Shown here piece by piece: positions 8,971 to 20,582 of a DNA stretch of 64,000 bases. The position numbers were made by a program, and so were the translations under genes. This DNA comes from Leucaena leucocephala. Lineage: Eukaryota > Streptophyta > Magnoliopsida > Fabales > Fabaceae. The first letter of the stretch is position 1, and each line of letters starts with the position of its first letter. The notes under the pieces are model-generated. The model saw only the letters and a list, made by a program, of their open reading frames with translations. It was not told the origin of the DNA and searched no databases. The stretch lies in the NCBI GenBank assembly GCA_037074615.1, contig CM073520.1:31553527-31617526 (forward strand). The letters are read 5' to 3'.

Positions 8971-10325
8971 CAACAAAAGCAACACTTGTTTCATGTTTCT
9001 ATTAATTTTACCATCCGTTCTGTATCAATCACACAATTTTTCTTATTCCATCCTTGCATGTATTTGGATCCCTGCTATGTTAATTCAGCCTCAATTGAAA
9101 TATACCGATCATTCGTACTAACAGGAGTTAGACTTATATCTAGTGAAAAAAGATAATCCATCCTAACATAAAAATTTAACATTTAAATATGATTATTTTT
9201 AATAAGAGAATATTTATACTTAAAAAAACCATCCGTAATTTAATGTTGTTGAGGAAGAAGTTATAAATAAATAGTAAAAACTTCTATTTATATTTTTTAA
9301 AGAAAATTTGTATACTTTCCTCAACACCATTAAAGGCCTGTTTGGATTAACTTTAGAAAAATAGATTTTGAAACAAATATATTTTGGAGAATAGATTTTA
9401 AAAAGAATAGATTTTGGGAAGAATAAATTTTAAAAATAGAGATGTTTGGATGATTAGTAGTAGAATCACTTTTTATATTACTAAATTACCAAAAGGGTAT
9501 GGTTTGATTAAAGTATGAGAGAGGAGATATGGTAGAAAATAAATAGGAGAGAGGGTAGAGAGAGTGTAGAAGAGAGAGAGAGGAAAGATGAGATAAGATG
9601 AAAAAGAAATATAAAAGAGGAGAGAGGGTATAAAAAAATAAGGGTAAAATAATAATTGGATAGTCTATAAGCTCTTTTACAGTTTCAAAATCTATTTTCA
9701 GTAGCTTATTCAAAACCATAGTTTCAAACTGAGGTTTTACCCAAAATTAATTCTGGACAAAAATGGTTGTTTGGTTCAAATTTTTTTAAACCGAGTTTTT
9801 GGCCAAAATCAATTCTGGACAAAAATTGATGTTTGTTTCAAATTTTTTCAAATCGAGGTTTTGGCCAAAATCAATTTTAGATAAAAATTGATGTTTGTTT
9901 TAAATTTTTTCAAACTGAGATTTTGGCCAAAATTAATTCTTAAAAACTGTTGCCAAACAGGTACTAAGTAATAGTTCAAGATAATTTTGCTTAATACCAA
10001 TTAAAATAAAATATTATTTTGTATTGTCTCTGCTATTGGTATTTTGGTCGGCTGATGTGTCATTTTCGTACTATATAGCCTCAATTATTTTTTGATAAAT
10101 ATTAAATATAGATATTAGAAGAAATTCGCGCCTTATGTTAATAAGAAATAAAAAAGAAAAGAGTCAAACTTTGTAGCTTTCATGATCTACCAGTATATTC
10201 TTTTGACAATGGCCCTACATTCACGTATTTATGTATTTCTAGGAAATACATAAATAATAAGATATATTGTATTTTCTTTATAATTTTATTATTATTGAAC
10301 ATTTTTCATGAGAAAATTGAAATAT
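8971..10325. repeat. direct repeat, copy 2 (split by insertion)
   Basis: Positions 8971-9165 and 10116-10325 reproduce copy 1 (1-428) in the same orientation with few substitutions. Between them copy 2 has about 950 bp absent from copy 1. Most of it is a MITE (9335-9964); the remainder is AT-rich sequence. The pair suggests an old tandem duplication, with the Pack-MULE inserted later between the copies. Confidence 0.8.
9335..9964 (-). mobile_element. hAT-like MITE, purine-rich family, copy 1
   Basis: The termini are GGCCTGTTTGG at the left and CCAAACAGGTAC at the right. The core is a GAGAGAGGAGAGA-type purine tract next to the conserved word TAAGCTCTTTTAC. Five further copies of this family occur at 20583, 26005, 35187, 49292 and 61564. 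This copy has a tandem array of an approximately 62-bp unit (TTTTGGCCAAAATCAATTCT type) at about 9725-9955. I found no convincing target duplication. The family assignment is by resemblance of the GGCCTGTTTGG end to plant hAT-type MITEs. Confidence 0.65.
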
Positions 10326-12008
10326 CAGATAAGACCATTTTTCGTTAGGGGATGGCCTTTGAAATTTCTGTAAATATAATATATACCAACAGAAAAAAAA
10401 ATAATACGCAGCAAATTTTGTGTGGCCATGGGAAGAGATCTTGAAGGAAAGAAGTGTACTTTCTTGTTATTTTCAGAAGCTAGGGACCAACTTGGCCCTA
10501 AAATGGCTGGCTCATAAATGAAGGCTATAGTTTAAGAAATTATACTTTTAAAAAAATGTTTAAGAATATTCCATGTGATATCAATATTCTTCATCTCTAT
10601 AAAACAAGAGAGAATTTCATTGTAGTCTCACATAAGGTACTTAATTTTTAATAGGTCTCAAGAACTTATGAAATTTCAGTTTAACATTATTGGATAAAAA
10701 TGAAATCATGATTTAATGGCAAATGACAAAAATATCCTTATTTCTTTCTTTGTTTTTTTTTTTTGCGAAACTCACTCGCTGCGAGAGAATAAATGTCCTA
10801 ACAAGGTGGCCAAGGAGGGGTTTGATCATATGACGACTGAGCTCACAAAAAATTTTATAACCACCAACACCAAGCCGTCAAACCCATTTACTGATATAGT
10901 GCAAATATGTAATGAACTTAGCTTCCAAACCTCTTGCTTGCTTACAACATGAATGAAGTGCACTTTGTTAAAACTTTAACATAATTTATTAATTTAGCTA
11001 TGGTTACTTGTAAATTCTCTATAGGAACTTGTAACCATACGATATATATTTTCAATCTTCTTTATTTATTACAATGTGCCTGCCACTAGTGGTCGTTGGG
11101 AGAAAGTATATGTTGCTGGGAGCGAGGAGGGTCCTTGCCGTCGTTGGTAGGAAGCCGTGGTTCACATCACTATTGGTCCTTTGCTATTGGGCTGTTTTCT
11201 TCCTCCATCATCAGATATCATGCAACAATGGTCTTTGATGCTGTTGCTTTCTCATCGTCAAAAAGAACAATAGAAAATAGGAAAAAAAAAAAAAGAGAAT
11301 TATTTTTTTTATCTTATACCTTTTCTAATAATTTATCAATCACAAAAATTTTATTAATAATAATTATCTAAATATTTATTTATTTAAAATATTTTTTTAT
11401 AAATTCTAAAAGACTTAGGGAGTATAACCACACCTAGCTAGAATGTGTCTGTGGGTCAAGTTTAATTTGCACATTTTAAATGTTTTGGGGAATATTAATT
11501 TCTTTTGAAGAAATTTATCCTTATCCTAATAAGTACCTTAGTACAATAACTTTAATAAGAAACATTTATATATAATAAATTGAATAAAAATAATTTATCA
11601 CTAAGTAGCTAGGTGAATAACTCAGACAAACATACATACGATGTTGCTGATCATTTGATAATTAATAAAAGTGGGGCCATACTAACAAAGAAGGAAGGTG
11701 GATTGATCTCTGTCATTTCAATGAGACTGATGAGTGGACAGAAATATGCAGGATTCTGGGGATGTAAGAGGAGGAGAGGAGGAAGAAGAAGATAATGCTT
11801 ATCCATCCATGGCTAAAAGTGAAACCTTTTTTGTTCATATGTTCATTTGATTTGATCCATACATATGTGCTTTAATTTGTTGTCGACTGACAAAGTTGTC
11901 TTTAATTGAGATGACACATTTTAATTTCCACCATTTATATATGATCTTGTTCACAGATTATTAGTACTTTTTCTGAACAAATGATTGGTCCTTCAATTTA
12001 TATAAATA

Positions 12009-12045
<37 letters not shown>

Positions 12046-12150
12046 ATTGCAACTAGAAAATTATATTTCTGTCTTGTTGGAGGCTTTTACACCGGTAGGG
12101 TGGATGCAGAGGTGGGAAAATAGAAGGAGATGTTGATTCTTTCACTTTTT
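10326..12150. other. intergenic spacer, no gene recognised
   Basis: The stretch is AT-rich with no frame I can tie to a protein family. A slightly GC-richer patch lies at 11080-11260. A TA microsatellite occupies about 12009-12039. Short open frames at 10716-10952, 11096-11371 and 11613-11795 lack recognisable domains. Confidence 0.5.
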
Positions 12151-12159
12151 TTTTTTTAT

Positions 12160-12470
12160 TTAGTGGGATGTAAGTTATTTTTATTTTTAATATTTTTTGT
12201 TATTTTAATTCTATTAAAAAATTAAAAATTTAGACGATAGAAATAAAAATAGGATTTTTAGTTATAAAATTTTTAGATAATTTTAACCCTACCTAAATTA
12301 TTAAAAAAATATTTTAGATTATTTTATTCTAATTTAAAAAAATATACATTAATTATATATTTATTTTTATCATACTAAATAAATTTTTAAAATATATTTC
12401 TAACCTAATGATCCACTTCTACTTCTATTTCTAAAAAAATATCTTCAATTTTATCAAATATACTGATAAG
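12160..12470. mobile_element. AT-rich MITE, copy 1 of a direct pair
   Basis: The internal words TTATAAAATTTTTAGATAATTT, TTTTAGATTATTTTATTCTA and CATACTAAATAAATTTTTAA recur in the same order at 12955-13330. The right end is CTATTTCTAAAAAAATATC with ATACTGATAAGG beyond. Borders are approximate. hAT-like origin is suggested only by the better-preserved second copy. Confidence 0.5.
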
Positions 12471-12954
12471 GAAGGATGGCAACTTCTCAATTAAATATGT
12501 TTAGAAGGCTATAAAAGGCGAAAAAAAAACTAGTAATGCTAGTTCAGAAGTAATTTGGGAAAAATAATTATTGAATGAGAAAGCAAGGATGAAAACATTG
12601 ACCTCCAAGCAAAGAGATATATGCATTGCAAATGGTTCCTACATCAACTAGAATGGATTAGACTGTATGTGGATGTCTCGGTTGATCTTAATGTAGGAGC
12701 TAGCTACCTGCGGTGGACTAATTATTTAAGATGCTAAAGGAGATAAAGTGAATTAAAAGCTTCACTAAATTCTAAGTTCTCAACCTAATACGGTAACTAA
12801 ACTCTAAGGAATTCTTGAAGGTTTCAATTTCTATTAGGATGAAAAATACTCCCAATTAATTAGTCAATAATGTTTAATAGGAGGTATAGTAGAGTCTTTA
12901 ACGATTCCGCCATAGGATACATAAACTTTTTACTTTCTAAATCACTCTAAGTTT

Positions 12955-13330
12955 TGTTTGGTACAATAAAAGTGGAAATAAAAAAATGAAGATGAAAGAT
13001 TGTTTAATATAATAAAAATTACTTTCAGTTTTATTTTTAATATTTTGAATAATTTTAGTCCCATAAAAAAAATTAAGAAATGAGACAATAGAAGTAAAAG
13101 TGAATATTTTTTATTATTTTACCTTAAGTTATAAAATTTATAGATAATTTTAACCCTTCTCAAGTTATAAAAAATATTTTAGATAATTTTTCTTAAATTA
13201 TAAAAAAATATGCATAAATTTCATACCCATTTCTATTATACCAAATAAACTTTTAAAATCCATTTATAATATAATTCTATTTTTATTTCTACTCCTATAA
13301 AAAAATTTCTATCCTACTAAATATACCTAG
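12955..13330. mobile_element. AT-rich MITE, copy 2, with GTTTGGTA end
   Basis: This is a same-orientation relative of 12160-12470. Its left end TTTGTTTGGTACAATAAAAG is roughly complementary to its right end CCTACTAAATATACC, giving short terminal inverted repeats of hAT-like type. The sequence between 12471 and 12954 shows no gene. Confidence 0.55.
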
Positions 13331-13339
13331 TGTTACTAC

Positions 13340-15960
13340 CTTTTGTACGGCTTATTAGTGGCCAAAAATCAGAATATTTTGCATATTCGCCGTCTATTTA
13401 AAACCATATATTCATAGATATAAGGCCTTGTTGGGGTTTAGTAAACTAGAAACTAGACCAAGTACACCCTTATGCCTTCATATACATAAAGGTTCATAAC
13501 TGTGCTCTTGACTCACCCTTCATATATCAGCCAAAATATAACAAAACAAAGAAAAGAAACCCCAATACAAGTTTAACACTTGTGATTCTCTATAGGGCTG
13601 TTTGATGCGAGGGATTTCGAAATGAGGGGAGGGGATGTGAAATTTTTATAACTTGGATTTTTTTAAAAAACAATTAGATAAGTGGGATTTAAGTTTTTAG
13701 TTTAACTTTTCTTATTCTCTTATCTTACATCTTTCCTTTATTAAATTTTTACAACCCCAATTCTCTAATTTTTATTTTTAAATCCAATTTACATATTGCA
13801 GACAAATCCTTAAGTTAGACATTCCAAATCTTAGACATAAAACCTGCCTAATACTTAATTAGAGCGGCCGGTGGTCCATATCTTTGCTTATAATTGCAAA
13901 CATATGCATGGAACATGTGGAAAACTTTTTACTCCCTCATTTACTAATGATGTAAGGCATTTTTATCTAACACACTACAAAAAAGACTCCCTTTGGTCCC
14001 TAAGGAGTTGACTGAAGAATTTATTTTAATCTTAAATATAATATATACTCAATTTATTTTATTTTTTAAATTTATTAATTTCTTACTAATTATAGATGTA
14101 TATATAAAGAGAGTTTTCATCAATATGAGTAATTTCCAAAGTAAATTAATATAAATTATTATAGGGGTATTTTAGAAAAAATAATATATATTTTGATTAG
14201 TTCTTGCACTTCGGAGTTTGTTATTTTTGAAATTTCCAATTTTGTCCTTAATACCAATTATTAATTACTTTTTTTTATAATGAAGCAGACTTTTGAGAGG
14301 CAAGTGGCAAATACTTCTTGATTTCACCCAAAAAAACAACGATTAAAATAGTATCAAAATTAAAAACAAATAAATAACTGTCCCCAACCCTGCCCCACAA
14401 AAAAAAAAAAACTTAACCCTGTGTAAATAATGAGCACTAATCAATATCGTTTTTGAATAACTTTGATCCAGTCATTACAAGATTCCCCAAGACTGGAATT
14501 TCTTTCATATTGACTTTTATTCAATCCCTATTGATTTTCTGATAAAAAACAATCTATGGAATTTCTTTTATTAGGATATACTACCCCTGTCATTAATATA
14601 ATATTTACTTAATTAAATTTGAGTAAATTAAAGAAATTAGTTAAGTTAATTATTTGTAATGATTATGTGTTGATTTTTTTTAAATTACTCACTTTAATTA
14701 TGTACATTTTGAATTATCATTAATAAAAATCATCATGATATGTATAATCAAATAGGAATATTTTAAAAAAAAATTATGATTTAGGGAGATAAAGTATATT
14801 AGAATCTTATAATTAAGATCAAATTAAACCCTTCATCTAACTCTTATAATTAAGATCGGAGTAAGTCTATAATTGTAATTGATATCCCTATTGAATTTCT
14901 TTGGCCACGATAATTATAATTGACTTCAATCCAATATAGAATTCCTACCACAATCTCATTTCAGATGTCAATAACAAGAGCACAGCCATATTAAAAGAAT
15001 CCTATAGGTAAGAGCAGAATCTTAAGTTCATCACACGGGCAAAAGCGATCCATGTCTTTTTAAAATTTTCAAACTCATGCAAAGTTATACCGAATCAATA
15101 TATCAATATGTATTATAAATTTTAAAACTACTTTTTTGGTCTGAAAATTCTAAAACGTTTTACACTATTAGTGAGTTCCAAATGATTAGTCTCATTTAAT
15201 ATATATATATATATACACACATATATATACACACACACTTCATGCCTATTTCATTATTATATAGTCATATTTTAAAAAAATACATTTGTTCTATATTAAT
15301 TAGTTTTAACTATTTTTAACATATTTTTTAAACCACACAATTCAATTCTTTGGATCTTATATAAAATATTAAGGGCAATATTGTTCTAAAAAATAAAAAA
15401 ATTAGACTAGCTAGATCCTAGCCACTTAACAAAATTAGAACATGTGGCTCAATTTTCACTATTTTAAGTATATGTATCCTTTTATTGAGACAATTATATT
15501 TAAGATAATGTTAAATATTAAATATAAATATATTTTTAAATAAAAATTTAAATATTTATTTTTAGTCAAATTAAGATTATTTGAATATTAATTTTATCAT
15601 TATATTATGAAAAAATAATTATTTTTATTAGACTCAACTCTTTCAAAACTAAAATTTCACTTTAGTATTAGTTCATATTTAATTCAAGGTTTTGTAAGTC
15701 TCATAGTAAAGTAGACCAAAGTATTCATTAGCAAAGTGTGAATGACGACATAATGGCACGCTCTCCCATTGAGACATACTATTCATAAGTTGGAAAGTTA
15801 GCAGAGAAACAGTACCAACATTAATTAATAAATTCCTCAGTGCTTATCTCAGACCACTAAAACTAATAATATTATTGGACACTTTTGACATGGCCATGGC
15901 ATCTAACCAAGCACCAAAAAACGGATCTTCCTCAAGGGTACTTTAGTAATTTCCAAACCC
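13340..15960. other. intergenic spacer upstream of the GDU gene
   Basis: No coding frame is convincing. Degenerate MITE-like pieces are visible at about 13600-13860 (starting GTTTGATGCGAGGGATT), 13974-14235 and 14515-14965, the last with near-repeated CCCTATTGATTTTCT and CCCTATTGAATTTCT words. A compound TA/CA microsatellite lies at about 15198-15238. Confidence 0.45.
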
Positions 15961-15975
15961 TCCCCAATTATGCAC

Positions 15976-15982
15976 TATAAAT
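15976..15982 (+). promoter_or_regulatory. TATA box of the GDU gene
   Basis: TATAAAT lies about 80 bp before the chosen start codon, which leaves a leader of roughly 50 nt. Its position shows that the upstream ATG at 15970 precedes the transcript and is not used. Confidence 0.6.
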
Positions 15983-16056
15983 TTCAAACCCCAGAAACCA
16001 CACATCTTCATTTCAAGACACATCAAAAACAATCAGATAGATATAGAGAAAAAGAA

Positions 16057-16452
16057 ATGAGGCATTTGAATAACAGTGAGGTTGTTAGTGTTTGGAAGTC
16101 TCCAGTTCCTTACCTGTTTGGAGGCTTGGGTCTTGTTCTCGCTCTCATGTCTGTGGCATTGATCATCCTCTTTTGTTCTCGCAGAAAAAGAGCTTCTTCT
16201 TCTTCGTCGTCGTCGTCGTCTTCGTCTCAAGAACAACACGAAGAAGACGGCTTCAGGTTACAAGTGATGGCCATGGCTGACTCTGAGCCAAAGATTCTGG
16301 TGATAATGGCGGGGGACGATAACCCTACTTACCTGGCGAAGCCAATAGTGCCATTATCGTACTGCACCTGTCATCTCGAACCTCCAACTCCTTCTTCTTC
16401 TTCTTCTTCAACCTCCGTCATGAACAACGGCGACCTCAAGATCAGTAACTAG
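16057..16452 (+). CDS. GLUTAMINE DUMPER family protein
   Basis: This is a 131-residue single-exon protein of the plant GLUTAMINE DUMPER family, small one-span membrane proteins that promote export of glutamine and other amino acids and interact with a RING ubiquitin ligase. The N-terminus has the family sequence SVWKSPVPYLFGGLGLVLAL, leading into one membrane helix at about residues 18-40. The basic SRRKR stop-transfer follows. The diagnostic VIMAG motif is at residues 82-86 (LVIMAGDDNPTYLAKP). Between the helix and VIMAG is a run of eleven serines encoded by TCT/TCG codons, and a second serine run lies near residue 113. I start at 16057, not 15970, because the TATA box sits after 15970 and family members begin close to the VWKSP block. 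The length fits the family. The gene stands alone, with no introns. Confidence 0.93.
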   Translation: MRHLNNSEVVSVWKSPVPYLFGGLGLVLALMSVALIILFCSRRKRASSSSSSSSSSSQEQHEEDGFRLQVMAMADSEPKILVIMAGDDNPTYLAKPIVPLSYCTCHLEPPTPSSSSSSTSVMNNGDLKISN

Positions 16453-17837
16453 CTTTTTGAGAGAGATAAACAACGGCAACCCTACTTTTTGATGGTTTTG
16501 TAGGCGTAAGGTTTAATTTCTTCTTTATTGTAAATCTGAGGTTAAGAAATATGTGGTTATATTACTTGTTTCCTTCTCCACAAGTTCTAAATTTTCATTT
16601 ATCTCTTACATATTTGGGAATTAAACATATATCTATATATACACCCTACGTTCTAGAATATAAGCCCCATTCTAAAGATTTTTTTGATCTACAATATAAT
16701 TAATTTGAAGAGCAATGAATATTTATTTGTCCATTTTGCCTCTTCTTTAATTATAGAAAAAGGAAAGAAGTAAAAGAGAATGCATTCTTTAATTTAATAG
16801 GGGTTTAAGTTAATTTTTTAACCATCATCAACTATAATCTTAAAGTTTTATAATGCCAATTTAGTTAAAAATATATATGGATCGATTCAATTTAATATTT
16901 TTAATTCTTTTATCTATAAGTCAAAATTAATAATTATAATAAATAATTTTACTTTGATCTTTGAAAGATTTTGAGTTCCATGATAATAATTAGTTAATAA
17001 TTATATGATATTTTAAATTTTTAATTATAATAATAATTATAAATTATAACATATTTTCTCATGCTCTCTATACAAGGAGAAATTTGCAATTTAAAATAAA
17101 TTTAATGAATTACATTTCGTTCTTAATTCTAATGAGATGGTTGGAAGTGATATTTGAACTGCAAATAAAACAATACATATCATTCATATATTTTTTTTTT
17201 CATGTGTGAGTACTCACACAGAAATAAGTTCAATATATATATATATATATATATCCTTGAGAATGATTCCATGGATCAATAACACGTATGGCACTTTAAC
17301 ATTATTTTACACGTATGTCATGATCTTCAAGTCATGTCAACTTTACTTTGAGTCATCGGCTAAGATATTTTGTCACATTTCATGTCAATTTTTTAAATAA
17401 TAATATAACAAAAAACTATTTTTCTGATGCTTTATATAGTAATCCTCTTAGAATGAGGATGATGGGTAAAATAAAGAGATTAATGAAGTTCATAATCAGA
17501 CATATTTCCATTGCAACCGCTAATTAGATATATTAATGATAATTAATTACGATCGAAAATCGGCTTAATTAAACCACATGGTAATGGTGCACCTGGACGC
17601 AAAATGAAGAATAATCAAGTGGGGTCCACAAACAATTTCTAGTGGTCTTGGTCCAAACACACGCTCAATATAATTATATCTAGAGAGAGAAAGAAAAAGA
17701 CATCGAGGGAGAGCTAGAGAGAGAGAGAATAATTTAAGGTTTTGTGGGCTAATGATCAAATAATTAATTATGGGATTGCATTAAAGTCCTTAAGGCCATC
17801 AAAATTCACACAGAAAACGAGTGGCATTTGATATCTG
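16453..17837. other. intergenic spacer downstream of the GDU gene
   Basis: This contains the GDU 3' region and then AT-rich spacer. A Stowaway-like fragment starts near 16645 (CCCTACGTTCTAGAATATAA). A TA microsatellite is at about 17232-17253, and a GA-rich patch lies at 17684-17728. No gene was recognised. Confidence 0.45.
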
Positions 17838-18135
17838 AACAAATAGCATTCCATATTTTAATTTTATTTTTTATATAAATGTAATATTCTAATTTTATTT
17901 ATACTATAATTTTATGCATAATTTTTTTTAATTTAATATAATTTTATCTATAATTTTTTTAATTAATATAATTCTTAATATTTGAGAAATAAAATTATAG
18001 ATAAAATTATATGAAATTAAAAAAATTATAGATAAAATTGTATAAAATTAAAAAAATTATAAATAAAATTATATCACAAATAAAATTAAAATATTTATTA
18101 TATATAAAAAATAAAATTAAAATATGAGATGCTTG
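17838..18135. mobile_element. AT-rich fold-back MITE
   Basis: AGCATTCCATATTTTAATTT at the left is mirrored by AAATTAAAATATGAGATGCT at the right. The two halves stay complementary almost to the centre, through repeated TATAATTTTATCTATAATTT words. The whole unit could fold into one long hairpin. The family is not identified, and no target duplication is clear. Confidence 0.65.
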
Positions 18136-18733
18136 CTTAACGTTTGTTTCCAAAAAAAACAAACAAAAGGTATACTGTTTCACTGCAAAATTGATTGAAG
18201 CGAAACATTCTAAGATTTAGATTTTAGAGTGACAAATATATGAATATAATTTTATAATTTATTTTCATTCTTTCATAGTACTATTATATAATTAGATATT
18301 TTTACAAGATTTTGTCCTTGTTATCTTCTTATTTACCTTTAATAAAGCACATTTTTCATGGGATGCCAAAAAAACATAACAAATGAACCATAACTTGAGA
18401 ATAATAAAAATATTTATTCTATTTATTAATATATTGACTGAACATATTTTTATATGCAAATACATAGAGCCTAATTAATAAATCAACCTTTTATTATTTA
18501 TACAGTGCAACTTGTTATAAAGTTATATGTATATATGTAAATTAATATTTTTTTGCTATTATATAATATGAATATATATATTTATTTGGCGATCTGATGG
18601 GTCAAATTTGAGAACATATAATATATATATTATATTGATATTGAGGTATTTAATATTCATGATATGATATTGGTGTAGTGGGGTGGCTTTCACTTTGTAA
18701 TGTGTGTGTGTGTGTGTGTATCCAAAAAGATTT
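18136..18733. other. spacer with TG microsatellite
   Basis: This is AT-rich sequence with a (TG)9-type run at about 18701-18719. No gene was recognised. Confidence 0.45.
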
Positions 18734-18871
18734 TTAGTGGTTTAAAGCAAAAGGAAGAGGCAGCGATGAAACGCACAGTCGATTCCAACGCTCTTTTACA
18801 AAAGTGATTTTGTTTGGTTCTGCGATGTCATCCTCCTCGTCTGGGAAACGCGGCGGCTCGATCCCACTCAT
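18734..18871 (-). CDS. hypothetical short ORF in a GC-rich patch
   Basis: On the minus strand an ATG at 18871 opens a 45-residue frame beginning MSGIEPPRFPDEEDDIAE and ending at 18734-18736. The surrounding 18760-18880 is clearly GC-richer than the spacer on both sides, as expected of a plant first exon. The acidic, proline-containing N-terminus looks protein-like. I do not recognise it, and no splice partner was found. It could be the 5' end of a lost gene, or chance. It borders the inverted-repeat element that starts at about 18893. Confidence 0.2.
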   Translation of the reverse strand: MSGIEPPRFPDEEDDIAEPNKITFVKERWNRLCVSSLPLPFALNH

Positions 18872-18892
18872 TCCCCAAAGTCTTTTTTTAGA

Positions 18893-19718
18893 AAAAAAAA
18901 TTAATATAATTTTTAATTCTTCAACTTTATATCAATTTTAGTTTTGATCTTTTAAATTTATACCATTTAAAGCCGTTGGGTTCTATAGATTTAACGATAT
19001 TAAATTTGTGTATTATTAAAAATCTTATTTTAAAAGTTGACTGTACAAAATAGACGGATGATATGTATATATATTTTTCTATTTAAAAACCAAAAAGAAA
19101 AAACATTAAACCCAATCCAAAATGCAGCCACACAGATTCTACAATGGGTTAGGGCAAAGACGAAGGCTAGAGTTATTGTGAAGATGAATATATCAGAGAT
19201 TCTTTGTCAGGACCTTAGGCTTCAGCAATGAACAATTACGTTAATGCTTAATGCACATTCTGAGGGGAAAAAAATCAAATTCCAATAAGAACATAAAAAT
19301 AAAGCTCCCTCAGATTTCAAGCCAACAGGAACCCGCTTCGCTTTCGCCGCCGCTGCATGGAAGGCAGAAAAAAACAAGTATCCGGCGAAGGTGAGAAGAG
19401 AGATCCGGGAAAAGGTAACTCCTCTATGGTTAGGTTTGGATTGGGTTTAACTTTTTTTGTCAATTGTTTTTCTAATGAAAAAAATATATATTCAGATTAG
19501 TATATATATCATTAGCCTATTTTATACAGTCAACTCTTTAAATAAATATTTTTAATGGTATTATTACCATGTAAACAAATTTAACACCATCAAAGTTATA
19601 GAAATTAACGACTTTAAACTGTATAAACTTAATAGATTAAACTCTGTGTTTTAAAGTTGAGAAATTAAAATTAAAATTGATATAAAATTGAGTGACCAAA
19701 AATTATATTAGCTTTTGG
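18893..19718. mobile_element. element with long terminal inverted repeats, MULE-like
   Basis: The left arm 18893-19065 and right arm about 19495-19718 are inverted copies. Matching stretches are TAATATAATTTTTAATTC with TAATATAATTTTTGGTCAC, CTTTATATCAATTTTAGTTTT with the same words, and AAAGTTGACTGTACAAAATAG with AGAGTTGACTGTATAAAATAG. About 430 bp lie between the arms, including a GC-rich exon-like piece at 19320-19420. Long inverted repeats around a non-transposon core again suggest a small Pack-MULE. I could not fix the exact ends or find a 9-bp target duplication. Confidence 0.6.
19357..19414 (+). pseudogene. exon-like GC-rich piece inside the inverted-repeat element
   Basis: An ATG at 19357 begins MEGRKKQVSGEGEKRDPGK and runs into a consensus-like 5' splice site (AAAG then GTAACT at 19415). 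The preceding leader (CGCTTTCGCCGCCGCTGC) is strikingly GC-rich. It looks like a captured first exon of a host gene. No downstream exon was recognised, and neither was the family. Confidence 0.3.
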
Positions 19719-19729
19719 CAAAATGTACA

Positions 19730-20582
19730 TGCCTAGTTGTACCACAAACTACCCATAAGTGTTTTTAATCTTCCTCCTTTAAAATTGTTAAAATTACTCT
19801 AATTTTAAATATAAGAGTTATATAAAAAATCTATTTTAGTTACAATTATAAAATTTTTATATATAAAATAGTCATAATTATAAAATTCTAATTTATTTTA
19901 CCTATCAAAATTATAACATTTTTTCAAAATATCATTATATGATTGTCCATATTAAGAGAATTTTTATCAAAAGTAATCAAATACAAATAGTTAAAGGAGT
20001 ATATATTTAAGATAGTCATTATTTTTTAAATAAATTAACGTTTAAATTTAAGGTAGGACTTCTAATAAAGCAGAATTTTAGGGTGGGCAGACTTTTAGTC
20101 ACTACCCTTTTAAACCTAATCCTATCAAGGGCCGTTTGGTTTAAGCCTACATGTCATTTTTTCTTTTCATTTGAGGTATGTTTTAACCATTTTGATAATT
20201 ATATTTATTTATTTTTATTTAATTAGTATTTGCTTGAAATTGGTTTAATCCATTATAAATAACCTAAACATAATGTATTTTCAACATTCCTTCAGGTGTC
20301 CTAATAAGGAAGTATAGAAGATCCCTTCTTTCCAAATGATATTTAGTTATCATTTGTGCCAGTTACATAGTTTTATATATAAGGATAATTTATATTTATT
20401 TTGGTATATTGTTATTTATTTTAGTGATTTTAATTCACTATTAGTTGTAAATAATATAGATTCATTATTTATGATTTTTACCAACTGATTTTGGTTTGTC
20501 TGGTTTATTAGTATTAGACAAGAGTTTATCAAGATTCATGATAACTGTTTGATTTAGTTTAGTTTTGGATATTTGGATATTG
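19730..20582. other. intergenic spacer, no gene recognised
   Basis: This is AT-rich sequence. A stray GGGCCGTTTGGTTTAAGCC near 20129 resembles the end of a MITE, but no second end was found. Confidence 0.4.

Noticed and set aside
1..10325. The flanking direct repeats as LTRs of a large retroelement
   Set aside because: They lack TG...CA ends, a primer site or a polypurine tract, while the Pack-MULE ends and target duplication explain the interior.
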